From Bacteroides ovatus (GTDB lineage: Bacteria; Bacteroidota; Bacteroidia; Bacteroidales; Bacteroidaceae): a stretch of DNA of 64,000 nt. Positions 36,796 through 46,634 of this stretch are shown piece by piece. Below the pieces are notes generated by a model. The model made no database searches. It was not told the DNA's origin and saw nothing but the letters and a program-made list of their open reading frames with translations. Position 1 is the first letter of the stretch. Every line of letters starts with the position of its first letter. Location: NCBI RefSeq assembly GCF_001314995.1, contig NZ_CP012938.1:6138001-6202000 (forward strand), in the 5' to 3' direction. A program made the position numbers and the translations under genes.

Positions 36796-37746
36796 TCAAA
36801 TTTTCTTTTCTATCTGATAGTTATTCCGTTCCGGTGCATTGCGCGAGATGAGTTCGCCAAGGAATCCGGCTAAGAATAATTGCGTACCTATAATCATTGC
36901 CGTAAGTGACAAATAGAAATAGGGAGAGTCGGTCACCAGTCGGTAGGGGAGACCGTTGTACATGGCATATAGTTTGCTGGCACCTACGATGATGACAGAA
37001 ATCATTCCGATCAGAAACATCAATGATCCCAACAGTCCGAAGAAATGCATCGGCTTGATGCCGAATCTGGAGAGGAACCAAAGAGAGAGTAAATCCAGAT
37101 ACCCGTTTACGAAACGGTTCAGTCCGAATTTTGTTGTGCCGTATTTACGCGCCTGGTGGTGTACCACCTTTTCACCGATTTTCTTGAATCCGGCGTTCTT
37201 TGCCAAATAAGGTATATAACGATGCATCTCACCGTACACTTCGATATGTTTTACGACCTCTTTGCGATAGGCTTTCAATCCGCAGTTGAAGTCGTGCAGG
37301 TTTTTGATGCCTGATACTTTGCGGGCAGTAGCATTAAACAACTTGGTGGGCAGTGTCTTTGAAATTGGATCATATCTCTTTTGCTTCCAGCCGGATACCA
37401 GGTCGTAGCCATCCTTTGTAATCATCCGGTAAAGTTCGGGGATTTCGTCTGGGCTATCTTGCAGGTCCGCATCCATCGTTATGACTACGTTTCCTTCCGC
37501 TTCAGCGAATCCACAGTAGAGTGCAGGTGATTTACCGTAGTTACGGCGGAATTTGATACCTTTTACATGTTCCGATTGAGCTTTAAGCTTTTCGATCACT
37601 TCCCATGAATGGTCGGTACTTCCATCGTTAACGAAAATCACTTCGAATGAGAATCCGTTGGCTTGCATTACCCGTTCTATCCAAGCATAGAGTTCGGGTA
37701 GTGACTCTTCTTCATTGAATAATGGGATTACAACTGATATATCCAT
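36796..37746 (-). CDS. Membrane glycosyltransferase family 2 (polyprenyl-phosphate sugar synthase type)
   Basis: The 316-aa enzyme has a GT-A domain: VVIPLFNEEESLPEL at the start, VNDGSTD near residue 40, and the DxD metal site in TMDADLQD near 95. Two C-terminal helices (about 230-255 and 270-295) anchor it in the inner membrane. This is the GtrB/DPM1-like group that transfers a sugar from a nucleotide donor to polyprenyl phosphate. The sugar cannot be told. It lies 32 bases after the DUF4199 gene. An AT-rich repetitive leader (37749-37778) precedes its ATG. Confidence 0.9.
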   Translation of the reverse strand: MDISVVIPLFNEEESLPELYAWIERVMQANGFSFEVIFVNDGSTDHSWEVIEKLKAQSEHVKGIKFRRNYGKSPALYCGFAEAEGNVVITMDADLQDSPDEIPELYRMITKDGYDLVSGWKQKRYDPISKTLPTKLFNATARKVSGIKNLHDFNCGLKAYRKEVVKHIEVYGEMHRYIPYLAKNAGFKKIGEKVVHHQARKYGTTKFGLNRFVNGYLDLLSLWFLSRFGIKPMHFFGLLGSLMFLIGMISVIIVGASKLYAMYNGLPYRLVTDSPYFYLSLTAMIIGTQLFLAGFLGELISRNAPERNNYQIEKKI

Positions 37747-37778
37747 TTTTTAATTACTAATTACTTACGAATTACAAA

Positions 37779-38336
37779 TTACGATTGAGACATTCCGTCA
37801 TTTTCCGGTTTGGCCTTTTTCATTACCATCAATGCGGTGGGAATGGCCAGGATACTTCCCCAAAATACATCCCATGACAATAGTTGCATGGTGATATTGA
37901 TGGAAGTAAGTGAACGGGCGGTATCTATCGTTTCTTTTATAACTTCTTTGTTTTCTATCAGAGCCGGGGTGTTGGTCATCAGTTCGTCCCACAACTGGAT
38001 GTAAGAGTTGATGATAAATCCATGATCGATGAATTGGAAATAGGCGTAGTGGGCCACAGCTACCAGCAGAGAAGCAAACATATACATAAATATGGTAAAG
38101 AGCATGGCATGTGAAAATTGGATACTTCCTCCGCAAATCTTATCCCGGTACATTTTCGCATAGTGATATCCGATGAAAGGTACGGATAATGTCAGGATTA
38201 CAAATAAGAGCGAAAGGAAAGGTATGTGGAATCCCAGCGGAAATAATATGAACTTCAATATCCAGTAGATTCCCATATACGTGCCAAAATGCATGGCATA
38301 TTTTTGTAAATAGCTTCTGTTCTCTGTCATCTTCAT
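37779..38336 (-). CDS. DUF4199 membrane protein
   Basis: The 185-aa protein has four predicted helices (about residues 18-35, 38-58, 72-96 and 145-165) and charged ends. The pattern fits DUF4199, a Bacteroidetes family often next to a GT2 gene, as here. It is the first gene of the operon DUF4199-GT2-DUF6452-DUF6048-mntP-apbE. A TACCTTTG box lies 15 bases upstream at 38351-38358, so the leader is very short; the second ATG (38330) may be the start used. Function is unknown. Confidence 0.85.
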   Translation of the reverse strand: MKMTENRSYLQKYAMHFGTYMGIYWILKFILFPLGFHIPFLSLLFVILTLSVPFIGYHYAKMYRDKICGGSIQFSHAMLFTIFMYMFASLLVAVAHYAYFQFIDHGFIINSYIQLWDELMTNTPALIENKEVIKETIDTARSLTSINITMQLLSWDVFWGSILAIPTALMVMKKAKPENDGMSQS

Positions 38337-38350
38337 TTATAAATTGCGCA

Positions 38351-38358
38351 CAAAGGTA
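38351..38358 (-). promoter_or_regulatory. -7 element of the DUF4199-apbE operon
   Basis: The minus strand reads TACCTTTG, a full consensus match. Transcription would begin near 38344, so the first ATG at 38336 would have only about 8 bases of leader. The -33 box is weak. Confidence 0.5.
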
Positions 38359-38501
38359 CAAATAATATCGGTTGGTAGGGGAAATCTGGTTGTTAAAGTT
38401 AATAAAGCAGAGGAAGTTGCTGTCTGAATATTTTTTTGCAATTTTAATTGCCTGAAATGTAGCCTGTTAGTCTTTTGTTAGTAAAAAAGTTGTCTGCAGC
38501 T

Positions 38502-38531
38502 ATTGCAGAATACATAAAAATGTCTACCTTT
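38502..38531 (+). promoter_or_regulatory. Promoter of the SRP RNA-tRNA-Thr transcript
   Basis: ATTG (38502-38505), an 18-base spacer and TACCTTTG (38524-38531) match the Bacteroides promoter. Transcription would begin a few bases before the SRP RNA stem at 38545. Confidence 0.6.
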
Positions 38532-38544
38532 GCAACCGCAAAAC

Positions 38545-38640
38545 GGGTAAGTCCTATACGGCCAGCTCCCTTCGAATCCTCCAGGGCTTGATCGCAGCAA
38601 AGGTAGTTGGTTGTAGCGGCGCGATATAGATAGCTTACCC
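38545..38640 (+). ncRNA. ffs: Signal recognition particle RNA, small bacterial type
   Basis: A 96-base RNA is closed by GGGTAAG (38545-38551) with CTTACCC (38634-38640). The apical part carries TCCAGG on one side and GCAGCAAAGG on the other, the asymmetric-loop signature of SRP domain IV that binds Ffh. The loop between them is not the usual GGAA tetraloop, which I believe is common in Bacteroidetes. It has its own promoter and runs straight into tRNA-Thr after four bases. Size and closing stem fit the 4.5S class. Confidence 0.82.
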
Positions 38641-38644
38641 ACCC

Positions 38645-38718
38645 GCCTCTTTAGCTCAGTTGGCCAGAGCACGTGATTTGTAATCTCGGGGTCGTTGGTT
38701 CGAATCCGACAAGAGGCT
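38645..38718 (+). tRNA. tRNA-Thr (anticodon TGT)
   Basis: A 74-base cloverleaf: acceptor GCCTCTT with AAGAGGC, D arm with GCTC/GAGC, anticodon loop TTTGTAA (anticodon TGT, threonine ACA/ACG), and T arm GTTGG-TTCGAAT-CCGAC. The discriminator base is T and CCA is not encoded. The anticodon stem CGTGA/TCTCG has one T-T mismatch. It lies four bases downstream of the SRP RNA and shares its terminator. Confidence 0.95.
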
Positions 38719-38750
38719 CAAAAAAGGATATATAACAAATCCAAGAAAAA

Positions 38751-38783
38751 AGCATTCAGGTATTAGTCTGGATGCTTTTTTTA
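38751..38783 (+). terminator. Intrinsic terminator of the SRP RNA-tRNA transcript
   Basis: AGCATTCAG (38751-38759) pairs with CTGGATGCT (38768-38776) with one wobble and is followed by seven T. Confidence 0.85.
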
Positions 38784-38799
38784 TATATTTGCATATTAT

Positions 38800-38845
38800 C
38801 GAAATACACAGTTCTGAAATGACCAGTTCGGAACTGTGTATTTCG
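38800..38845. repeat. Strong 19-bp hairpin in non-coding DNA
   Basis: CGAAATACACAGTTCTGAA (38800-38818) and its near-perfect complement (38827-38845, 18 of 19) flank an 8-base loop. It follows the tRNA terminator by 17 bases and no gene reads into it. The remaining 150 bases to 38996 show nothing else. It could be a palindromic intergenic repeat unit. Confidence 0.55.
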
Positions 38846-38996
38846 GAAACTGATAAAGTGTTGATAATATGAAGCTTGATAAGCTTTCTGTTCTTCTTGA
38901 AGCTTTGATGAATTTTGGTTTTTCCCTAATTGTTGTAATATTCCATTTTTAAGAAAAGCAAATATTTATAGTTTCTTTTTGATTCATTATTGTTAT

Positions 38997-39476
38997 TCAT
39001 TCTTGTATATTATGCTCAGGATAGGATCTGAGTAAAAGCATCACATTGGATAAATGGCGTTGCAATATTCCATGAAGTTGCTTGATGATATTTATATTCC
39101 CGGAGAGAAAAACGATGAATTGCAGTTGAGAGGCAATTTCTTGGTTCGTTTGTTTGCGTTCTTTACTTTCGATGTTATTTTGCATTAGATAAATGCCTAA
39201 TGCTTTCTGAATATCGGCTATTCCCTTGTCCCATTCATGTTCGCCAAGTGTTTGAATGAAAGTACAATATTGCTTGAGCTTTTTGCTTAGCTTTTTTAAA
39301 CTGTTGTATTCGGTGTCAATGGGAGGATTAATGTGCGCAGAGCGTATTATGTTTGACATCTGCAAATAATACGTTTTCATTCCATTTTCAGAATTGAATG
39401 TAGTCAGGATATACTGTTTCGTAGCTTCTGAAACCTCTTCCTGTAAGTCTTTTAATTGACTGTTTTCCATAATCAT
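38997..39476 (-). CDS. Hypothetical helical protein downstream of a structured RNA
   Basis: The 159-aa product has no signal peptide or membrane segment and is nearly all predicted helix (SQLKDLQEEVSEATKQYIL, NSLKKLSKKLKQYCTF, INIIKQLHGILQRHLSNV). Two ATGs occur at residues 1 and 3. I do not recognise a family. It has no promoter of its own within the 52 bases upstream; instead a structured RNA with a consensus promoter and an intrinsic terminator lies there (39528-39697). Expression may therefore depend on read-through of that terminator. A soluble helical bundle is the most that can be said. Confidence 0.65.
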   Translation of the reverse strand: MIMENSQLKDLQEEVSEATKQYILTTFNSENGMKTYYLQMSNIIRSAHINPPIDTEYNSLKKLSKKLKQYCTFIQTLGEHEWDKGIADIQKALGIYLMQNNIESKERKQTNQEIASQLQFIVFLSGNINIIKQLHGILQRHLSNVMLLLRSYPEHNIQE

Positions 39477-39527
39477 TAGAATTTAAAAGATGAATAATAG
39501 ATTGATGGGAGAGGAAGAAGTGCTAAT

Positions 39528-39697
39528 AAAAAAGCGGTTTCGCCTGTCCCATTGTCTAACATACCGACGGCAGGTTTAGAGGTGCATTAACACTCTCTAT
39601 GGGGGTACGAAACCGCCCATATAAGAGTTCACATACGAACATAAAAATGCTCGCTGCGATAGTAGGCAGGTTTCCCCACCGTCTGTTAATATGTTAG
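39528..39697 (-). ncRNA. Structured RNA of unknown class: sRNA or cis-regulatory leader
   Basis: Read on the minus strand, the RNA is closed by GTCTAACATA (39690-39699) with TATGTTAGAC (39554-39563), extended by GACGG/CCGTC pairs. Inside are three hairpins: 39635-39654 (TTTT loop), 39598-39621 and 39577-39599. GGCGGTTTCG (39608-39617) can also pair with CGAAACCGC (39534-39542), followed by six T, as an intrinsic terminator. That pairing crosses the closing stem, so it is either a pseudoknot or a switch. AAACCTGCC occurs twice. The closing stem starts at about the predicted start site. I do not recognise the class; 6S RNA and the Bacteroidales-1 motif are alternatives to test. Confidence 0.7.
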
Positions 39698-39703
39698 ACG
39701 TTG

Positions 39704-39734
39704 CAAATGTAGCCTTATTAATTCAATTCGCAAA
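39704..39734 (-). promoter_or_regulatory. Consensus promoter of the structured RNA
   Basis: On the minus strand, TTTG (39731-39734), exactly 19 bases and TACATTTG (39704-39711) match the Bacteroides promoter in full. The predicted start is near 39697. Confidence 0.8.
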
Positions 39735-39816
39735 ATATTGGAGATATTTATTGATGCTTAGTGAAGCTAGTTTTCTTACAATGCAAAAAGATTTAGTGAA
39801 TGGTTAATATGTAAAA

Positions 39817-39845
39817 ATCCCCGGATAATCTAATTGTCCGGGGAT
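39817..39845 (-). terminator. Intrinsic terminator of eno
   Basis: A perfect 9-bp stem, ATCCCCGGA with TCCGGGGAT, has an 11-base loop and is followed on the minus strand by TTTTAC, 28 bases after the eno stop. Confidence 0.85.
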
Positions 39846-39872
39846 GAATTATTCAAGTAAGAGAATATTGAA

Positions 39873-41249
<1,377 letters not shown>

Positions 41250-41332
41250 CTATATGTCGTTAGTCCGACCTTATACTATAACAACGGGACGATGCTTTTT
41301 GTTTGAGTGCGGCGGGGTGAATTTGCAGGATT

Positions 41333-41995
41333 TTAATCTTCGATAATAACCCCTAACAGTGGAAGCAAATCCATTGCTTGCAGGGAAGTGATGACAGCCC
41401 CTTTCAGATCGCTGATGTTAAGCGTGATTCCGCTGATACGGGAAGTGCGCAAATCTATTCCGCGAAGCGGAGCGTGTGAAAAATCGGCTTCTACGAGATC
41501 GCAACTCTCAAATGCGACGGATGAAAAACGGCAGTCGTTCAGACTTCCGTTGCGGAGCTGGCTGTGTGCAAAACGTACCTGGTTCATTTTACTCATAGCC
41601 AGATTGATATAACCTGCGTTGCAGTCATGCAGCAAGACGTGATTCATTGTTGTTTCCGATAAATTGGTACCCAATAGCTTGCAGGAAATGAATTCTACCC
41701 GGTAGAGCGAACTTTCAGCGAAAGAAATGTTGGATAAGTCGCAGTTCTCGAACCTGACATCGGTCAGTTGGGAGGAACGGAATTTACATTCGCTGAATGT
41801 CTGATGCTGAAAGGTGCAGTTTTTGAAACTTTTATAAGATTTGTCGATGCCTTCTTCTTTTCCTTTGCAGAATAAAAGATGAGAGACGGTTTCTTCTCTG
41901 TCGAGCCATTTCTGTAGGGTAATAGTACTGACTTCCTGTTCTTCCATCATGGGAGGAACAACGCGGACGGGTTTGGTTGGGCTTCTTTTAATCAT
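41333..41995 (-). CDS. Pentapeptide-repeat protein
   Basis: The 220-aa protein is built of A(D/N)LXX-type five-residue repeats from about residue 55 to 195 (CTFQHQTFSECKF, NCDLSNISFAESSLYRV, ADFSHAPLRGIDLRTS), which fold into a right-handed four-sided helix. The C-terminus (DLKGAVITSLQAMDLLPLLG) matches the tail of small Qnr/MfpA-like pentapeptide proteins, whose members mimic DNA at gyrase. That function is not shown here. It is the last gene of a four-gene minus-strand operon after crcB, 30 bases away. Confidence 0.9.
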   Translation of the reverse strand: MIKRSPTKPVRVVPPMMEEQEVSTITLQKWLDREETVSHLLFCKGKEEGIDKSYKSFKNCTFQHQTFSECKFRSSQLTDVRFENCDLSNISFAESSLYRVEFISCKLLGTNLSETTMNHVLLHDCNAGYINLAMSKMNQVRFAHSQLRNGSLNDCRFSSVAFESCDLVEADFSHAPLRGIDLRTSRISGITLNISDLKGAVITSLQAMDLLPLLGVIIED

Positions 41996-42025
41996 GGCGT
42001 AAAGGTAGGATTTATATTCGAATTA

Positions 42026-42403
42026 TTAAATCTGTTTTCCCACATATCCGCCGGCTAACGTTGCGGCTAATCCTATTCCTATACTTAATAATGTATATAG
42101 AACAAATGCTCCGTAAAATTCTCCTTTCAGCAGACCTACGCCGTCACTGGAGAAAGTAGAGAACGTTGTGAAACCTCCACATAAACCCGTTGTCAGAAAC
42201 AAACGGAACTCGAACGGAAGGTGGAATCGCTCTGAAAGGGCATAGAACAGGCCGATGAGAAAACTGCCGAGAAGATTGACCGTGAAAGTGGCCCATGGAA
42301 AATGATAAGGGACGATTCGTTCGTGCATTAACAACTGGATGAAATAACGCAGTGCACTACCGGTTCCTCCACCGATAAAGATATAGATAACTTCTTTACT
42401 CAT
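42026..42403 (-). CDS. crcB: Fluoride exporter CrcB (Fluc)
   Basis: The 125-aa protein has four helices and the Fluc motifs GGGTGSALRYF, TFTVNLLGSFLIG (with the pore asparagine) and GLCGGFTTFSTFS with the sodium-coordinating region and phenylalanine box. It forms a dual-topology dimer that lets fluoride leave the cell. No fluoride riboswitch is visible directly upstream; only 18 bases separate it from the preceding gene, so it is expressed within the operon. Confidence 0.96.
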   Translation of the reverse strand: MSKEVIYIFIGGGTGSALRYFIQLLMHERIVPYHFPWATFTVNLLGSFLIGLFYALSERFHLPFEFRLFLTTGLCGGFTTFSTFSSDGVGLLKGEFYGAFVLYTLLSIGIGLAATLAGGYVGKQI

Positions 42404-42421
42404 TTGATTGAAAGATTGATA

Positions 42422-43198
42422 TTATTTGTAGGCGGCTTCAAAATCTTTTTCGAATTGCTGGAAGCCTCCGGGATAAACAAGATTGATTTGTTCTGAAACG
42501 GTTGACGGATCATTTTTGTTTTGCAGAACGGATATGAACTTTTTGAATATCTCGCGGGGAACGCTCTCTATCCAGAAAGTGACAAGCGCATGCGAAAGGA
42601 TATAAGAGTATTGCTCGTCCGTCATTTGCTGTTTCATAAATTTGCCCTGGCTGCTATTTAAAAATGTAGGAAGGTTTACTTCTCCCAGCATATACATCGT
42701 CCGAACTCTCCCTTGTTCGTATTCGGTAAATGTGTGGCGGACTGCTTTTTTGTGAATGGTGCAATGTTCGAAGTACTCCGACAGTCCTTCGTTAAGCCAG
42801 CTTGGAGGACGCTTGCCGAGAATCTGCGAAACGAAATGATGACTCAGTTCGTGATAGATAATGGCAAGACTTCTCTCCCGTCCATTCTCCCGTCCTAAGA
42901 TGACTGCCTTTTGTAGCTTAGGTGAGTATGCACCACTTGCCTTGATAGGCAGAGACACATTGATACTTTCTAAGTAATCGATTGCTTCTCTTCTATTTTC
43001 AAATACATATAGTTGGAGGCTCAGCGTATCGGGCAGTCCGAATTGTGAATAGAAATCAACCTCATGTTGAAGAAACTGTTCTATCTTCTTCCGGTCTTTG
43101 TCGGGAAGCGGGTCACCGCCATATTCCACTTTTACGGTTTGGGCATGAAGCAAACCGCAGAAAAAGAAGACCGGGAAGAAAAGTAAAAATATGCGCAT
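42422..43198 (-). CDS. Secreted gluzincin-type metallopeptidase (peptidase MA-like)
   Basis: The 258-aa protein has a signal peptide (cut after GLLHA, about residue 19). A zinc peptidase domain has the HELSHH site (HExxH, about residue 115) and a downstream glutamate in WLNEGLSEYFEH that fits the gluzincin third ligand. The last region (ALVTFWIESVPREIFKKFISVL) matches peptidase MA-like (DUF1570-type) proteins. It is periplasmic or secreted. It lies between a LytM-like gene (10 bases) and crcB (18 bases). The substrate is unknown. Confidence 0.88.
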   Translation of the reverse strand: MRIFLLFFPVFFFCGLLHAQTVKVEYGGDPLPDKDRKKIEQFLQHEVDFYSQFGLPDTLSLQLYVFENRREAIDYLESINVSLPIKASGAYSPKLQKAVILGRENGRERSLAIIYHELSHHFVSQILGKRPPSWLNEGLSEYFEHCTIHKKAVRHTFTEYEQGRVRTMYMLGEVNLPTFLNSSQGKFMKQQMTDEQYSYILSHALVTFWIESVPREIFKKFISVLQNKNDPSTVSEQINLVYPGGFQQFEKDFEAAYK

Positions 43199-43208
43199 GA
43201 TACATCTA

Positions 43209-44042
43209 TTATTTCAGGTTGTGTAGCTTCATATATTTCTTTTTATCACGTTTACTCATGTCCTGCATGATAAGGTCATGGTCGGTCACAGCCTGATAGA
43301 TGGTTTTCTCTTCCGGTTTCACATCTCCTTCAGTTGTGCGGAATACAGGAATAAAGTGGGAGTAAGGGTATCCGGATGATAATCCTCCTTTGAACTTATT
43401 TTCATCCAGAAAAAAGAAAGAGATGGCAGCACCTGTGGGGCCTGCCTTTCCTATGGCTTGTCCAACTTGTACTTCTTCGCCCGGTTCGATAAAATTCTCG
43501 TTCATCACCAGATAGGCTGCAAAAGTCTGATCGGGATGATAGATGAGCAGCTGTTGCGGGTTGGTGGTTTTACAGGCTATTCCGCTGCGGGTGGCGTAGA
43601 TTGTATCACCTTGTTTGATGTGAAAATTCAAGGTCTTGAATGGTTCACGCGGATCGGTTTTCCAGGCTGTCTTTTGATTGTTCTTTACGGGTAAGGCATA
43701 AGGAGTCTGAATATTGAAATCTTTAGGAAATTTGCCCCGGCAGAACGTATAAGAAGAGGCACTTTTAAACGGATTGTCTACCTGTGCGTTCTTTTCTATT
43801 TTAAATATAGTGTTTTTTCCGTTACTTAAATTGTAGGAACGGTCGTTGGCACGATACAGATAATAGTCGCAATAGTCTTCATTGTAGTAATTGAGTTCGG
43901 TAGTTCCCTGAGCATCTTTTTCCCATTTTGACTCGATGATACCGTATGGACGTTCCAGCAGTTTACGTAAAGACTGCGCGGAAGTGTAGCTGGCGGACAA
44001 TGTGAAAATCAATAGAGCGATCAATTTAAGGTGCTGTGCCAT
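43209..44042 (-). CDS. Secreted LytM/M23-like protein without visible zinc ligands
   Basis: The 277-aa protein has a signal peptide (cut after YTSAQ) and a C-terminal domain laid out like M23 peptidases: GDTIYATRSGIACKT, LLIYHPDQTFAAYLVM, and the GEEVQVGQAIGKAGPTG loop. Where active enzymes have HxxxD and HxH zinc ligands, this protein has neither; the last strand reads AISFFFLDEN. It is therefore probably a non-catalytic LytM domain that binds or regulates a cell-wall enzyme. It leads the four-gene operon, with a TATATTTG box at 44090-44097. Confidence 0.82.
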   Translation of the reverse strand: MAQHLKLIALLIFTLSASYTSAQSLRKLLERPYGIIESKWEKDAQGTTELNYYNEDYCDYYLYRANDRSYNLSNGKNTIFKIEKNAQVDNPFKSASSYTFCRGKFPKDFNIQTPYALPVKNNQKTAWKTDPREPFKTLNFHIKQGDTIYATRSGIACKTTNPQQLLIYHPDQTFAAYLVMNENFIEPGEEVQVGQAIGKAGPTGAAISFFFLDENKFKGGLSSGYPYSHFIPVFRTTEGDVKPEEKTIYQAVTDHDLIMQDMSKRDKKKYMKLHNLK

Positions 44043-44089
44043 ATTCTAAATAGTAAAGTGTTTATTGATATAGTTGGGATAATACGTTG

Positions 44090-44097
44090 CAAATATA
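44090..44097 (-). promoter_or_regulatory. -7 element of the LytM-like/peptidase/crcB/pentapeptide operon
   Basis: The minus strand reads TATATTTG 48 bases upstream of the ATG at 44042, a full TAnnTTTG match. No good -33 box is seen. Confidence 0.45.
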
Positions 44098-44271
44098 GAA
44101 AGATTATGTAATATGCGTCTTTAATCCTTTTAATTTCTTCACCATAGACACTATATTTTTTCTAGCTTCTGGATTTGTTATCTGCTTTATATTTAAATGT
44201 TTATCCCGTTTCAACTTCTATATCCTTCTATATTTTCTTTATAAAGAAAAACACCTCTATAGTTTCCTGTC

Positions 44272-44279
44272 TATCTTTG
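44272..44279 (+). promoter_or_regulatory. -7 element of the GH97 gene
   Basis: TATCTTTG is a full match 32 bases before ATG 44311. The region upstream has no clear TTTG at -33. Confidence 0.5.
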
Positions 44280-44298
44280 CCATACGATTATTAACTAA

Positions 44299-46470
<2,172 letters not shown>

Positions 46471-46524
46471 GATTCCGGTAAAAAGATTGTTTCCGGATTC
46501 CCCGCTTTTTAATAAATATTAGTT

Positions 46525-46567
46525 GTGCTTCGCAAAGAAAACTAAAACTTTGCGGAGCGCTTTTTTT
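46525..46567 (+). terminator. Intrinsic terminator of the GH97 gene
   Basis: GTGCTTCGCAAAG (46525-46537) pairs with CTTTGCGGAGCGC (46548-46560) through two wobbles, then seven T. Confidence 0.85.
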
Positions 46568-46587
46568 ATAGGACGAATTCTTTTTTG

Positions 46588-46595
46588 TACTTTTG
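46588..46595 (+). promoter_or_regulatory. -7 element of the PurF-like gene
   Basis: TACTTTTG lies 39 bases before ATG 46635, so transcription starts near 46602 and no longer N-terminus can be translated. Confidence 0.55.
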
Positions 46596-46634
46596 CGCCA
46601 TCTTTTTTAAAACATCATCAATAAAGAGAACAAC

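Noticed and set aside
42404..42421. Fluoride riboswitch before crcB
   Set aside because: Only 18 bases separate crcB from the upstream gene, too short for the aptamer.
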